Below, piece after piece: positions 27,401 to 36,101 of a DNA stretch of 46,466 nucleotides. Position 1 is the first letter of the stretch; each line of letters begins with the position of its first letter. Origin of the DNA: Pseudomonadota bacterium (lineage in GTDB: Bacteria; Pseudomonadota; Gammaproteobacteria; Steroidobacterales; Woeseiaceae); the NCBI GenBank assembly GCA_027621915.1, contig JAQCAD010000024.1, positions 1 to 46,466 on the forward strand. The letters are read 5' to 3'. A model generated the notes under the pieces. That model made no database searches and had not been told where the DNA came from. It worked only from the letters and a program-made list of their open reading frames with translations. Position numbers and translations under genes: made by a program.

Positions 27401-27932
27401 TCGCCGAAATCGTCGCAGCGACGTCAGTCGACTGTCCTGCACGGATTGCCCTGGGAGAAATTGTGGCCCGACGCCCTTGCTCTGTTCGCGAGATGAGATC
27501 CGCGATCATTTCCTTGAGGCCCATGTTCATGCCGTCGTGCGGGTGATAAATGCGTTCAACGCCGTAATCCATCAATCCGGCGATCTCATCCGGCGTGATC
27601 GTTCCGCCGCCACCACCGAACACTTTGATATGGGGTGCGCCCGACTCGCGGAGCCGATCGATCATGTAACGGAAGAATTCGTTATGACCGCCCTGATACG
27701 AACTGACGGCGATCGCGTCAGCGTCTTCCTGGACGGCGGCGCGAACGATGTCATCGACGCTGCGGTTGTGTCCCAGGTGAACGACTTCGGCGCCCTGCGC
27801 CTGAATCAGCCGGCGCATGATATTGATCGCCGCATCGTGGCCATCGAACAGCGATGCAGCGGTGACAAAGCGTAGCGGAGGTGTCTCGGTCTTGCCGGAT
27901 ATCGCCGGCAAATCGGATTGAGCGATGCTCAT
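24489..27932 (-). CDS. icmF: Fused isobutyryl-CoA mutase with G-protein chaperone (IcmF)
   Basis: 1147-residue fusion in the IcmF order. An N-terminal B12-binding domain carries DGHDAA (cobalt-binding His32). A MeaB-like GTPase domain has Walker [10 protein letters not shown] ending at 217, a VETAGIGQ switch near 301 and NKYDKR near 349. A C-terminal mutase barrel has the catalytic His833 in GYHIAEAGA. IcmF interconverts isobutyryl- and n-butyryl-CoA (some also isovaleryl/pivalyl-CoA), and its G domain guards cofactor loading. By my alignment the specificity positions are Tyr596 (AGVYPY) and Gln795 (AQNTC): Gln is IcmF-like, while Tyr is reminiscent of methylmalonyl-CoA mutase. The gene is divergent from a TetR gene and leads toward the racemase operon. 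Confidence 0.94.
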   Translation of the reverse strand: MSIAQSDLPAISGKTETPPLRFVTAASLFDGHDAAINIMRRLIQAQGAEVVHLGHNRSVDDIVRAAVQEDADAIAVSSYQGGHNEFFRYMIDRLRESGAPHIKVFGGGGGTITPDEIAGLMDYGVERIYHPHDGMNMGLKEMIADLISRTEQGRRATISPRAIRAGQSTDVAATISAIEQGLFGEAGLAALRKEWQLKSGTVPVIGVTGTGGAGKSSVTDEMLNRFLTGYPEMKIAVVAVDPTRRRTGGALLGDRIRMNSLRSERVYMRSIATRRQHLATSEVLADQIAFLKSLDFDMIIVETAGIGQSDSEIVDLVDFSVYVMTSDYGAASQLEKIDMIDFADVIVLNKYDKRGAEDALRDIRKQWKRNHVRFETADEDIPVYPTIASQFNDPGISWMFFQLCKRMAAKLGLDDELWTPALDVSQKEPRAMAIIPGNRIRYLAEISEHGRGVNQSVLRQAGAASQLQHLYEALRALDDPDLPEKLGAYMPNALADNKDRSILVLRQRYQEALQELSSDAISLLREWPARRDAVRCDEYSYEVRGKAVTGSNYIESLSHQKIPKIATPDYADWGERLKFLMKENLPGAYPYTAGVYPYRRLGEDPTRMFAGEGTPERTNARFHYLSLGQDAARLSTAFDSVTLYGEDPHVRPDIFGKVGNSGVSIASVDDLKKLYSGFDLCSPTTSVSMTINGPAPMILAFFMNAAIDQQIEKHLKETGGWDVASRTIDAYFSGKPRPTYGGKLPAGNDGLGLALLGISGDQLVDPETYEQIRQQTLASVRGTVQADILKEDQAQNTCIFSTEFAMKMMGDVQQFFIDNKVRNYYSVSISGYHIAEAGANPISQLAFTLSNGFTIVEYYLARGMSIDDFAPNLSFFFSNGMDPEYSVIGRVARRIWARAMRERYGASPRSQMMKYHIQTSGRSLHAQEISFNDIRTTLQALYALFDNCNSLHTNAFDEAVTTPTEQSVRRAVAIQMIIARELGLNYCENPLQGSFIIDELTDLVEEAVFKEFDRLSERGGVLGAMDTMYQRGKIQEESLYYESKKHDGSYPLIGVNTFLPKKGQEDEVHDLELIRSTEAEKDDQIRHVRQFRDRHQEDSAAAIASLKDVARSRGNVFEELMRTVKSNSLGQISAALYEVGGEYRRNM

Positions 27933-28021
27933 TGCCCTGTACCCTCGAACTGATTGCGCCGGAAATCACCGCATATGCGCGGTTATTTCTTTTTAAATCA
28001 ATAATTTCTGGCGTTGCAATA

Positions 28022-28041
28022 ATTTTAATGTAGATTAAAAT
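28022..28041. promoter_or_regulatory. Candidate TetR operator between icmF and tetR (8-4-8 inverted repeat)
   Basis: ATTTTAAT and ATTAAAAT flank GTAG as a perfect inverted repeat, in an AT-rich stretch 61 bp before the tetR start and about 90 bp before icmF. It overlaps plausible promoter parts on both strands, as a shared operator for the divergent pair would. Confidence 0.6.
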
Positions 28042-28101
28042 AATGCAGTCTTGACAAGAGTTCAAGTGCGTAGCGACGGTAAATACAGGCAAATATTGAA
28101 A

Positions 28102-28710
28102 ATGACCGCAAAACCTGATGAAACCCGATTCGAATTGCAACGGCACCGCATTCTTAAAGCGGCGGCCGCCTGCTTCAACCAGAAGGGTTATAGCGGCACG
28201 TCCCTTAAAGACGTGTCTCGCCACCTTGGGCTGACGGACGCTGCGCTTTACTACTATGTCAAAAACAAGGAGGAGCTGGTCTTCCAGTGCTATCTGCGCG
28301 CGGCCGAGCTCGGACGAGAAGCGATGGAACGGGCAGTTCGTGACGGCGACACGGGATTTGAGCAGGCGCTCCTCTACATCCAGTACCACGTGGAGATCAT
28401 GGTCGGCGATGCCGGACCGGTCGCGATAATGAGTGAAATTCCGTCGCTCAAGCGTGTACACCGCAACGAAATTCTCGAAGTTTCTCGCCAACACAGCGCG
28501 AGCTTCGAAACGATTCTCAGGCGCGGAATCGAGGATGGCAGTATCGCGCCGTGCGACGTACGCATGACCGGAAACGCGATCATGGGATCCATCAACTGGA
28601 TCCCGAAGTGGTTTCACGGCAAAACGGATATGGCGGCGGACATTTGCAGTGAATTTCCGATGATCCTGACGCTGACACTCAAGAACCAGGACCGTCGCCC
28701 CGTTAGCTAA
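28102..28710 (+). CDS. TetR-family regulator, divergent from icmF
   Basis: 202-residue TetR-type regulator. The DNA-binding part is near residues 13-60 with CFNQKGYSGTSLKDVSRH followed by LTDAALYYYVKNKEEL, the FadR/AcrR style of recognition helix. The C-terminal domain is presumably a ligand-binding helical bundle responding to an acyl-CoA. ATG 28102 is preferred, though the frame extends 17 codons to a TTG and the ribosome site is weak at both. It is divergent from icmF and overlaps the convergent crotonase gene by 8 bp at their 3' ends, so it may regulate either or both of the neighbouring operons. Confidence 0.84.
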   Translation: MTAKPDETRFELQRHRILKAAAACFNQKGYSGTSLKDVSRHLGLTDAALYYYVKNKEELVFQCYLRAAELGREAMERAVRDGDTGFEQALLYIQYHVEIMVGDAGPVAIMSEIPSLKRVHRNEILEVSRQHSASFETILRRGIEDGSIAPCDVRMTGNAIMGSINWIPKWFHGKTDMAADICSEFPMILTLTLKNQDRRPVS

Positions 28711-29512
28711 CGGGATCTGCAAATCGAGGATCACGCTTTTCAATATTGGCACGGGCGGCTTCGGCCTGGTTCTCGCCGGCCATTACGATAGCCTGCAGTT
28801 CGGCTTCACGACGCAGGCCGGCTGCCGAATCACCCTTCCACGATTCGTTAATCAGTTTTTTGATTGCCCTGATGGCATCCGGCGATTTTGCAGCAATTTC
28901 TGCCGCTATCTCCTTTGCCCGCAGAAACGGATCATCGACCACTTGTGTAACCAGTCCGGCCGTCAGCGCTTCATCAGCGGAGAGTATGCGTCCCGTATAC
29001 GCAAGTTCGCGGGCCTTATCTTCCGCAATTACGCCTGGCAACGTCGTCGTGATCGCCATGTCCGGAATGAGACCCCATTTGATTTCCATCACGGACATTC
29101 GGACATCCGGCGCCGCGTATCGCATGTCCGCTCCCATCGCGATCTGCAGCCCGGCCCCGAATACCGTGCCACGCAACGCGGCGATGACCGGCACTGGCAA
29201 TTCGCGCCAGAGGGTCGCCGCACTCTGAAAGAAATTCGCCGTACTTCCGGTTCGGGGAGCCAGCTTCGCAGCAACGTCCTTTCCGACACCGACGCCCTGA
29301 AAGACAGAAATATCGATCCCGGCGCAAAAATGCCCGCCGTCTCCGTGAAGAATGACAGCGCGCACGGACTTGTCACTGGCCAGCGCATCAGCAGTCTGTA
29401 TCAGCGCCTCGAACATCGCCGTATCAACTGCATTTCGCTTGTCCGCACGATTCAGCATCACAGTTGCAACATGGTTTTCTATCGTTGTGATGATTCGCTC
29501 AGTCATATTCAA
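28703..29512 (-). CDS. Crotonase-family enoyl-CoA hydratase/isomerase
   Basis: 269-residue crotonase-fold protein. The first oxyanion segment is FCAGIDISVF near 61 and the second is TVFGAGLQIAMGAD near 115. At the classical glutamate pair I read Gln in the first position and Glu (VMEIKWG) in the second, followed by IPDMA, whose Asp matches dienoyl-CoA isomerases better than hydratases. A delta3,5-delta2,4-dienoyl-CoA isomerase-like role is therefore possible. It is the last gene of the dehydrogenase/carboxylase/kinase/MaoC operon, 18 bp after the MaoC gene. Confidence 0.82.
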   Translation of the reverse strand: MNMTERIITTIENHVATVMLNRADKRNAVDTAMFEALIQTADALASDKSVRAVILHGDGGHFCAGIDISVFQGVGVGKDVAAKLAPRTGSTANFFQSAATLWRELPVPVIAALRGTVFGAGLQIAMGADMRYAAPDVRMSVMEIKWGLIPDMAITTTLPGVIAEDKARELAYTGRILSADEALTAGLVTQVVDDPFLRAKEIAAEIAAKSPDAIRAIKKLINESWKGDSAAGLRREAELQAIVMAGENQAEAARANIEKRDPRFADPVS

Positions 29513-29530
29513 TTCCTGAAATTTTCTTGC

Positions 29531-30385
29531 CTAGGCGGCAAGCGTACATTTGCCGTTGTTGATAACGACGACGTTCCGCGCGCTTACCTTGCAACGGAAC
29601 GAAACGATATTTCGGTCCTGCCACATCTCGGTCGTTACGATATCGCCCGGAAATACCGGCGCGCTGAAACGAACGTCAAATCCGGTGATCAATGTGAAGT
29701 CGTAGTCGCAAACTGTCTTCAGTACAGCACGACAGGCAATTCCGTACGTGCAGCGACCATGCAGAAGCGGTGCATCGAAGCCGGCCTCCCTGGCAACCAG
29801 CGGATCCGCATGCAGTGGATTGAGATCACCTGACAAGCGAAACAGCAGCGCCTGATCAGGCCGGGTTGGCAGATCGCAGACGAGGTCCGGTTCGCGATCC
29901 GGCAGTACATGGCGCTCCCGTGCAAGCGGCGGCGGCCCACCGAAGCCGCCGTCGGCCCTGGCAATCAATCGACTGACAAGCGTACAGATAACCGTATCGT
30001 CGCCGGTCCGACGCAATTCCGTTTCAATCTCGATCTCAGCGCCTTGCTCGGCACCTCGATCAATAACGCCGGTAACCCTTTGATTGGCAAGAAAATTACC
30101 TGCTGGTGGCAACGGACGGTAGAGCGCCAGGCTTTGCGTCCTGTGCAATATCTTTCGAACGTTGCAGCCGGAACCGGCAAGAAATGATTCCGGGACCAGC
30201 ATACTGGCGAACGTCGGGACGGTATGTGGGCCGCGTTGTTCAAATACATAAGGCAACTCGCGCGGGTTTCCTGGGTCGCTGCCGAACCCCGTCCCAAGCG
30301 CATAGAGCACGACATCTTTTTCGTCGTAACTGATCGGGATGTCAGACAGACTCGCTGACATCAGTGCGTCGTACTTGATCGCCAT
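29531..30385 (-). CDS. MaoC-family (R)-specific 2-enoyl-CoA hydratase (hydratase 2)
   Basis: 284-residue double-hotdog protein resembling hydratase 2 of peroxisomal multifunctional enzyme 2. The hydratase 2 motif is complete: FRLSGDLNPLHADP (Asp187, Asn189, His192) in the second hotdog, followed by PLLHGRCTYG. The N-terminal hotdog has no catalytic set and likely holds the acyl tail, as in the eukaryotic enzyme. It should form (R)-3-hydroxyacyl-CoA, including from bulky or 2-methyl-branched enoyl-CoA. The start ATG 30385 is chosen because the upstream part of the frame runs into the kinase gene in a non-coding composition. It lies 62 bp after the kinase gene. Confidence 0.88.
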   Translation of the reverse strand: MAIKYDALMSASLSDIPISYDEKDVVLYALGTGFGSDPGNPRELPYVFEQRGPHTVPTFASMLVPESFLAGSGCNVRKILHRTQSLALYRPLPPAGNFLANQRVTGVIDRGAEQGAEIEIETELRRTGDDTVICTLVSRLIARADGGFGGPPPLARERHVLPDREPDLVCDLPTRPDQALLFRLSGDLNPLHADPLVAREAGFDAPLLHGRCTYGIACRAVLKTVCDYDFTLITGFDVRFSAPVFPGDIVTTEMWQDRNIVSFRCKVSARNVVVINNGKCTLAA

Positions 30386-30447
30386 TGTTTCATTCGTTCG
30401 CTGGATGGAACTTCGGGGATGCATTCTAGCAGCTTGTTGAACCAGCC

Positions 30448-31518
30448 TCAGTTGAGCCTTTGCGCGAACTCCCATCCGATAGTGGCGAGCGGTTCCACCG
30501 CCTGAATCGCACGCTCCGCGTGTGCGCTCGAAGCCGTGCCGTCGCGGACGCGCCCGGCTATGCCCTGGAGGATCGCTGCAAGGCGGAAAAAGTTGTAGGC
30601 CGCGTAGAAATTGCGATCCGGTATGCCATCGACGCGTCCGGTTCGTTCGCAGTACCTTGAAACGTATTCGTCTTCTGATGGTATCCCCAGCGCAGCGAGA
30701 TCTTTGCCGACCAGGCCGGTGCTGCCGATACCGATTTTTGGCATTTGCCAGGACATCAGGTGATAAGTGAAGTCTCCCAGCGGATGACCGATCGTCGACA
30801 GCTCCCAGTCCAGAACGGCAATCACCCGAGCCTCGGTCGGGTGAAAGATCAGGTTGTCGAGACGAAAATCCCCATGCACGACGGTCGATGCATCGTCCGT
30901 CGGAATATGCGCCGGCAGCCACGCCATCAGCCTGTCCATGGCATCGATCTTCGAAGTCTCGGAGGCGACGTACTGCCGCGACCAGCGGGAGATCTGCCGT
31001 TCAAAGTAGTTACCGGGCCGGCCGAATTCTCCAAGACCCAGCTTGGCAAAATCAAAAGCATGCAGGCTGGCGATCGTCCAGTTCATGCTGTCGTACAGCG
31101 CGCTGCGTTCGTCCGGGTCGCATTCGGGCAAATCGAGGTCCCAGAAGATCCGGCCCTCGACAAATTCCATGATGAAAAACATTGTGCCAACAACTTCGTC
31201 ATCACCGCATAACGCCAGCGGCCTGGGAACCGGAAAGCCCGCAGCATAGAGCGAACTGATTACCCTGAATTCTCGGTCGACTGCATGCGCGGAGCGGAGT
31301 AACTGGCCGGGTGGTTTTCGACGCAGGACATATTTCCCGGATGGCGATTCCAGGAGATAAGTCGGATTCGATTGCCCGCCTTTGAACTGCCTGACAGAGA
31401 GCGGAGCCCTGAAGCCCTCCACATGCGAGAGCATGTAGTCCTCGAGCCTTGCCAAATCGAATCGATGGGCATCAGATACGTCGCGCGTTCCTGAATTCTG
31501 TTCCTGGCGTGTGCTCAT
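30448..31518 (-). CDS. ACAD10/LvaA-like acyl-CoA-pathway phosphotransferase
   Basis: 356-residue APH-fold kinase. The catalytic loop is VVHGDFRLDNLIF (HGDxxxxN), and the metal-binding motif VLDWELST follows. The overall pattern, with KGGQSNPTYLL near 46 and KYVLRRKPPG near 62, is that of the N-terminal kinase domain of ACAD10/ACAD11 and of bacterial LvaA. In those systems the kinase phosphorylates the hydroxyl of a 4-hydroxyacyl-CoA and a partner acyl-CoA dehydrogenase eliminates the phosphate. Here the gene shares an operon with an acyl-CoA dehydrogenase and two hydratase-type genes, which supports this role. It begins 9 bp after the carboxyltransferase gene. Confidence 0.82.
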   Translation of the reverse strand: MSTRQEQNSGTRDVSDAHRFDLARLEDYMLSHVEGFRAPLSVRQFKGGQSNPTYLLESPSGKYVLRRKPPGQLLRSAHAVDREFRVISSLYAAGFPVPRPLALCGDDEVVGTMFFIMEFVEGRIFWDLDLPECDPDERSALYDSMNWTIASLHAFDFAKLGLGEFGRPGNYFERQISRWSRQYVASETSKIDAMDRLMAWLPAHIPTDDASTVVHGDFRLDNLIFHPTEARVIAVLDWELSTIGHPLGDFTYHLMSWQMPKIGIGSTGLVGKDLAALGIPSEDEYVSRYCERTGRVDGIPDRNFYAAYNFFRLAAILQGIAGRVRDGTASSAHAERAIQAVEPLATIGWEFAQRLN

Positions 31519-31527
31519 GCGAACAGT

Positions 31528-33138
31528 TTACATGCGGAAGATGCCGTACAGCGTCTCCTTGTCACGCGGATTGTTCATGGAGGCGGATATTGCCTGGCCC
31601 AGCATCCGGCGGGTATCAATCGGATCAATCACGCCGTCATCCCATAACCGCGCGCTGGCGTAGTAAGGGTGCCCCTGCTTATCGTATTGCCGGCTGATGC
31701 GGCGCTCGTAATTCGTCTGTTCTTTCTCCGGCCATTGTTCGCCACGCAATTCCATGCCTTCACGCTTGACGGTCGACAGCACCAGCGACGCCTGCTCGCC
31801 ACCCATCACCGAAATTCGCGCGTTCGGCCACATCCAGAGCATTCTCGGGCTGTACGCCCTGCCGCACATCGCATAATTTCCCGCGCCAAACGAGCCGCCG
31901 ATGATCACAGTGAACTTGGGCACTGAGGCCGTCGCAACCGCGTTCACCATTTTCGCCCCGTCTTTCGCAATGCCACCGTGCTCGTACTTTCGACCGACCA
32001 TGAAGCCCGTGATGTTTTGCAGAAAAACCAGCGGAATCCCGCGTCGATTACAAAGCTGGACGAAATGCGCGCCTTTTTGCGCGGATTCCGAAAACAGGAT
32101 GCCATTGTTCGCAACAACGCCAACCGGATACCCGAACAAGTGAGCGAAACCACAGACGAGCGTTGGGCCGTAAAGCGCTTTGAATTCCTGAAACTGCGAT
32201 CCGTCAACCAGCCGGGCGATTATTTCGCGAACATCGTATGGGTAACGAAATTCGCGCGACACGACTCCGTACAACTCATCCGCCGGATAGAGTGGTTCCG
32301 CCGGCTCGCGTAGCTTCAATGGAATCTCTTTTCTCCAGTTCAGGTTCGAGATCGATTCCCGGACCATCGCCAGTGCGTCTGCATCATCTTTGGCGAGATA
32401 GTCCGTCACGCCGGATATGCGCGAGTGCACGTTACCGCCACCGAGCGTTTCGGCATCGACTATTTCGCCTGTGGCCGCTTTGACCAGCGGCGGACCACCA
32501 AGAAAAATCGTTCCCTGGTTGCGCACGATGATGGCTTCATCACACATCGCCGGCACGTACGCGCCACCCGCCGTACACGAGCCGAGGACTGCCGCAATTT
32601 GTGGAATTCCCCTGGCCGACATCTGTGCCTGGTTGTAAAAGATCCGGCCGAAGTGATCGCGGTCCGGAAACACCTCGTCCTGCATGGGCAGGAACGCCCC
32701 GCCGGAATCAACGAGATAAATACACGGCAGCCCGTTTTGTAGTGCCACTTCCTGGGCCCTGAGATGCTTTTTTACCGTCAGCGGGTAATAGGTTCCACCT
32801 TTCACCGTTGCATCATTGGCGACGATGACACAGTCGATATCGCTGACCTGACCGATTCCCGTGATAATGCCGGCCGAGGGCACTTCATCGTCGTACATGC
32901 CATAGGCTGCGAGTTGTCCAATTTCGAGAAACGGAGAACCGCGATCGACAAGCGATCGAATCCGGTCCCGAGGTAACAATTTGCCGCGCGCCACGTGTTT
33001 CTGACGGGCGCGATCGCTGCCGCCTTCGGATATCTTGGCTTTTATGCCTTTGAGTTCGGCCGCAAGACCCCGATTCGACTCATCGTTTTTCGTAAAGTCC
33101 TTTGAGTCCGACTTGATTTTTGTTACTAGAATCGGCAT
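31528..33138 (-). CDS. Acyl-CoA carboxylase carboxyltransferase subunit, methylcrotonyl-CoA carboxylase beta type
   Basis: 536-residue carboxyltransferase, the usual length for the beta subunit of methylcrotonyl-CoA carboxylase (LiuB/MccB). Typical segments are KLLPRDRI near 74, [18 protein letters not shown] near 160, [16 protein letters not shown] near 200 and the biotin-side [12 protein letters not shown] and [15 protein letters not shown] segments. ATG 33138 is used; the frame continues upstream 18 codons into the dehydrogenase gene. The biotin carboxylase/carrier subunit and the hydratase and lyase of leucine breakdown are not in the window, so a partner must be encoded elsewhere. The gene is 22 bp after the dehydrogenase gene. 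Confidence 0.9.
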   Translation of the reverse strand: MPILVTKIKSDSKDFTKNDESNRGLAAELKGIKAKISEGGSDRARQKHVARGKLLPRDRIRSLVDRGSPFLEIGQLAAYGMYDDEVPSAGIITGIGQVSDIDCVIVANDATVKGGTYYPLTVKKHLRAQEVALQNGLPCIYLVDSGGAFLPMQDEVFPDRDHFGRIFYNQAQMSARGIPQIAAVLGSCTAGGAYVPAMCDEAIIVRNQGTIFLGGPPLVKAATGEIVDAETLGGGNVHSRISGVTDYLAKDDADALAMVRESISNLNWRKEIPLKLREPAEPLYPADELYGVVSREFRYPYDVREIIARLVDGSQFQEFKALYGPTLVCGFAHLFGYPVGVVANNGILFSESAQKGAHFVQLCNRRGIPLVFLQNITGFMVGRKYEHGGIAKDGAKMVNAVATASVPKFTVIIGGSFGAGNYAMCGRAYSPRMLWMWPNARISVMGGEQASLVLSTVKREGMELRGEQWPEKEQTNYERRISRQYDKQGHPYYASARLWDDGVIDPIDTRRMLGQAISASMNNPRDKETLYGIFRM

Positions 33139-33160
33139 TGGCGTGATTGAATATTTTCCG

Positions 33161-34321
33161 TCAATTGGTGGCGTCAAACAACTCGCGGCCAATTAGCATA
33201 CGCCGAATTTCGCTGGTGCCCGCTCCGATTTCATAGAGCTTGGCATCACGAAAAAGGCGACCAGCGGGATAGTCGTTAATATAGCCGTTCCCGCCCAGCG
33301 CCTGAATCGCCTGCCCCGCCATCCACGTTGCACGCTCCGCCGCCAGCAGAATGCAACCGGCCGCATCGAATCGAGTCGTCCGCGAATCGTCGCAGGCTTT
33401 GGCTACAGCATACACATAGGCGCGGCACGAATTCATCGCCGTATACATGTCTGCGATTTTTCCCTGCATCAGTTCAAACGTCCCGATTGGCTGACCGAAT
33501 TGTTTGCGGTCGTGAAGATAAGGCATCACCAGGTCGAAACAGGCTCTCATGATGCCAAGCGGACCCGCAGCCAGCACCAGCCGCTCATAGTCCAACCCGC
33601 TCATTAAAATAGCAGCACCCTTCCCTTCAGTTGCCAACAGGTTACCTGGTGGCACGCGGCAATTGTCGAGAACGATCTCGCCGGTATCGGATCCGCGCAT
33701 GCCCAGTTTGTCGAGCTTCTGCGCGGTACTGACGCCGGGTGCGTCCATTTCAACGATAAAGGCACTGAGCTTGTTGTGGCCGTTGTCGTTGAACGCCGTC
33801 ACAGCGTAGACGATCGAGATGTCCGCTTCCGGCGCGTTCGTAATCCACATTTTGCTGCCATTGAGGATCCACGCATCGCCATCCTTTTTCGCGGTCGCCG
33901 TCATTCCCATAATGTCCGAGCCCGCGCCAGCTTCGCTCATTGCCAGCGCACCGACATGTTCGCCGGAAACGAGTTTCGGCAGATACTGCTTTTTCTGTTC
34001 CGATGTACCCCAGCGTCTCAACTGATTGACACAGAGATTGGAGTGCGCGCCGTAGGAAAGCCCGACGGAAGCCGACGCCCTGCTGATTTCCTCCATCGCG
34101 ACCACATGTGCGAGGTACCCGAGCCCCGCTCCACCGTACGCTTCCTCGACAGTGATACCCAGGAGTCCCATTGCGCCCAACTCGGGCCACAGGTCGCGGG
34201 GGAATTGATTGGACTCGTCAATTTGCGCGGCGCGACAGGCAATGCGATCTGCGGCGAAATCGCTGACTGACTCTCGCAGCAGATCGATGTCGTCACCGAG
34301 GCCGAAGTTAAAGTCGAACAT
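33161..34321 (-). CDS. Isovaleryl-CoA dehydrogenase-like acyl-CoA dehydrogenase
   Basis: 386-residue FAD acyl-CoA dehydrogenase. The signature [12 protein letters not shown] is at 125-136. The base is Glu246 in [16 protein letters not shown], which is the location and sequence context of the isovaleryl-CoA dehydrogenase catalytic Glu, and the C-terminal [12 protein letters not shown] lacks the Glu of medium-chain enzymes. It should oxidise isovaleryl-CoA to 3-methylcrotonyl-CoA, matching the carboxyltransferase encoded next. It opens the five-gene minus-strand operon, with 111 bp upstream that can hold the promoter. With an LvaA-like kinase in the operon, a phosphate-eliminating dehydrogenase is an alternative role. 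Confidence 0.88.
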   Translation of the reverse strand: MFDFNFGLGDDIDLLRESVSDFAADRIACRAAQIDESNQFPRDLWPELGAMGLLGITVEEAYGGAGLGYLAHVVAMEEISRASASVGLSYGAHSNLCVNQLRRWGTSEQKKQYLPKLVSGEHVGALAMSEAGAGSDIMGMTATAKKDGDAWILNGSKMWITNAPEADISIVYAVTAFNDNGHNKLSAFIVEMDAPGVSTAQKLDKLGMRGSDTGEIVLDNCRVPPGNLLATEGKGAAILMSGLDYERLVLAAGPLGIMRACFDLVMPYLHDRKQFGQPIGTFELMQGKIADMYTAMNSCRAYVYAVAKACDDSRTTRFDAAGCILLAAERATWMAGQAIQALGGNGYINDYPAGRLFRDAKLYEIGAGTSEIRRMLIGRELFDATN

Positions 34322-34432
34322 GGTGTTTTCCCGGGAGCTTGAGACTGGTCGGAAATGTTCTTCGAGCAGGCGGACGAACAGAATACCATTGCGACGGTAT
34401 GGGTTTCTTAACTAATTGTTTATATTGACATT

Positions 34433-35227
34433 TTAAATGCTGCTGAGGTCGTCGATAAAGAGCGAAAACAGCTCGTAATGTGAGCTGATACCCAGTTTGC
34501 TGAAGAGATTCCGTTTGTGCACCATGACTGTGCCCGGGGCTATTTTCAGCTCCCGCGCAATCGATTTTGATGAATGCCCGCGAAGCAGTAATTGACTAAT
34601 CTCGCGCTCTCGCCTGGTCAGCGTGTTCTGTCCGAAATTCGTGAAGCAACTTGTCAGGCGTTGATGAACATCATCCTTGCCGCGCACGTTGCCAGAACGA
34701 GATACCCAGGCACGCCATATGCTCCGCAGAGTCGCATGCACCATCGGCTCGATTAGATTGAGCCGGTTCAGTTCGGCCTTACTGAACATCCTGTCGCGAC
34801 GGCCAACCACGAGGACCACGGTCGTACGTTTTGATACCGGCACGACGAAATCCATTTCATCCAGAAGATGCGTTCGTTCGCAGTACTGACGATAGTACTC
34901 ACTTGAACGAAACCGATCCGGAAGTTCATCCCGAAATCGACACAAGCGTGGTTCCCTGGTTTGCAACGATAACTGGTACAAGGGATCAAGCAGGTACGGA
35001 CCAGCCAGGTATCGCTCCACATAGTGCTTTCGACCCGCTGGTTCGAGCGTGTGATGCAAAACGTCGGGTCTCGCGTCATTGTGAAAGGCAATGAGGCAGG
35101 TTCCTTCATGATCGACGACGGCATCAATCGCTGCCGCAAGTCCTACGGCGACGGACTTGCCTTCCGTTGACCCGATTATTTCGGCGACTGCTTTATGCCA
35201 CGCCGGCGATTCGAATTTGCTCACCAT
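34433..35227 (-). CDS. LuxR-family transcriptional regulator
   Basis: 264-residue regulator with a C-terminal LuxR/FixJ helix-turn-helix (about residues 197-255). Recognisable pieces are LTRREREISQLLLRGHS, then SIAREL and APGTVMVHKRNLFSKLGI. The N-terminal 190 residues resemble neither a receiver domain (no Asp/Lys set) nor clearly an acyl-homoserine-lactone domain; a GAF-like ligand domain is possible. It is the last gene of a three-gene operon after the TIM-barrel protein (10-bp gap), so it probably regulates these genes or their own promoter. Confidence 0.83.
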   Translation of the reverse strand: MVSKFESPAWHKAVAEIIGSTEGKSVAVGLAAAIDAVVDHEGTCLIAFHNDARPDVLHHTLEPAGRKHYVERYLAGPYLLDPLYQLSLQTREPRLCRFRDELPDRFRSSEYYRQYCERTHLLDEMDFVVPVSKRTTVVLVVGRRDRMFSKAELNRLNLIEPMVHATLRSIWRAWVSRSGNVRGKDDVHQRLTSCFTNFGQNTLTRREREISQLLLRGHSSKSIARELKIAPGTVMVHKRNLFSKLGISSHYELFSLFIDDLSSI

Positions 35228-35237
35228 GAGTTAGGGA

Positions 35238-36086
35238 TCAGGGCTCCTGTGCTTCAAGCTCGTTCCAGATTTCACGCACCCATTCCCGAATTAACAATGC
35301 TTCTTCCCAGCGGTCGGACAATTCCCGGCGGTTTCCATCCGTGATGGCGTATGGCGGCGGACCCAGCTCGCACAGGAAAATCAATGTGGCGTTTGCCGCG
35401 TTACGTGCACGCCACTCACGCATGCCCTGTTTCCACCATCGCCTGAAAATATCAACCCATGCCTGGTGCTGTGGAAATCCGATTTGAATCTGCACCTGCT
35501 CCCGATTGGCAATGCGCCCCTGGTAACAGTCGGAATGCTCCAGGATCCTGTCGATATAGGCCTGGTCTTTTTCCGAAATCGGGTCACGCATTTCACGATC
35601 GACGACAAAGTGCGAGAGATCCGCACAGAGCCTTATTTCCGGGACAAGGTCAATAATCTGCAACGTGTAATAGAGATCGTTGAGTAAGCTGTCACGATGC
35701 GTTTCGAACAACATGGTAAGGCCCGCTTCTTCCGCTTCGCCCATCCATCGATCAATAACCGGCACCGCATCTTCCGGCCGGATAGGCATCACACCACCGA
35801 TGATATTTACCAGCACTGCGCCCAGATCGTTTGCCAGACCGTAAAGCGGCTTCATGTCCCCCATCTGATGCGGAAACGCATTCATCATGCATTCGAGGCC
35901 GAACGTTTCGTAAAGCGGTTTGAGTTCAAGAGACTCGGCAATCTCGGCAACGGACGGATCAATGCATAAGCCGTCGAACCCCGCCTCGGCAGCCATGCGA
36001 AAATTTTCTTCGGCTGTACGCTCCGCCCGATCGGGGCTACGCAGTTCCATTGCCCATAAGGACTGGAATACTTTTAGTGTCTGCAC
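35238..36086 (-). CDS. Sugar phosphate isomerase/epimerase-like TIM-barrel protein
   Basis: 282-residue xylose-isomerase-like TIM-barrel (AP endonuclease 2 superfamily) protein. Likely metal ligands are the Glu of LFETHRD near 147, the Asp/His of ADLSHF near 174, and a Glu in FLCELGPPPY near 247. A candidate GFPQHQAWVDIFRRWWKQG segment follows the usual layout. Family members isomerise sugars or inositols, or hydrolyse related compounds; the substrate is not readable. It sits 15 bp after the desaturase gene and 10 bp before the LuxR gene, an unusual partnership. Confidence 0.78.
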   Translation of the reverse strand: MQTLKVFQSLWAMELRSPDRAERTAEENFRMAAEAGFDGLCIDPSVAEIAESLELKPLYETFGLECMMNAFPHQMGDMKPLYGLANDLGAVLVNIIGGVMPIRPEDAVPVIDRWMGEAEEAGLTMLFETHRDSLLNDLYYTLQIIDLVPEIRLCADLSHFVVDREMRDPISEKDQAYIDRILEHSDCYQGRIANREQVQIQIGFPQHQAWVDIFRRWWKQGMREWRARNAANATLIFLCELGPPPYAITDGNRRELSDRWEEALLIREWVREIWNELEAQEP

Positions 36087-36101
36087 GAAAGCCGGCTGCG
36101 G

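Noticed and set aside
26727-27875. 382-codon plus-strand frame antisense to icmF
   Set aside because: It is a shadow of a high-confidence B12 mutase gene and shows no domain.
27751-28752. 333-codon minus-strand frame spanning the icmF/tetR divergent region
   Set aside because: It runs antisense through the tetR gene and overlaps the start of icmF out of frame; no motif is recognised.
30386-30922. 179-residue N-terminal extension of the MaoC hydratase
   Set aside because: It lies inside the phosphotransferase gene, is arginine-rich and has no domain; the start at 30385 is sound.
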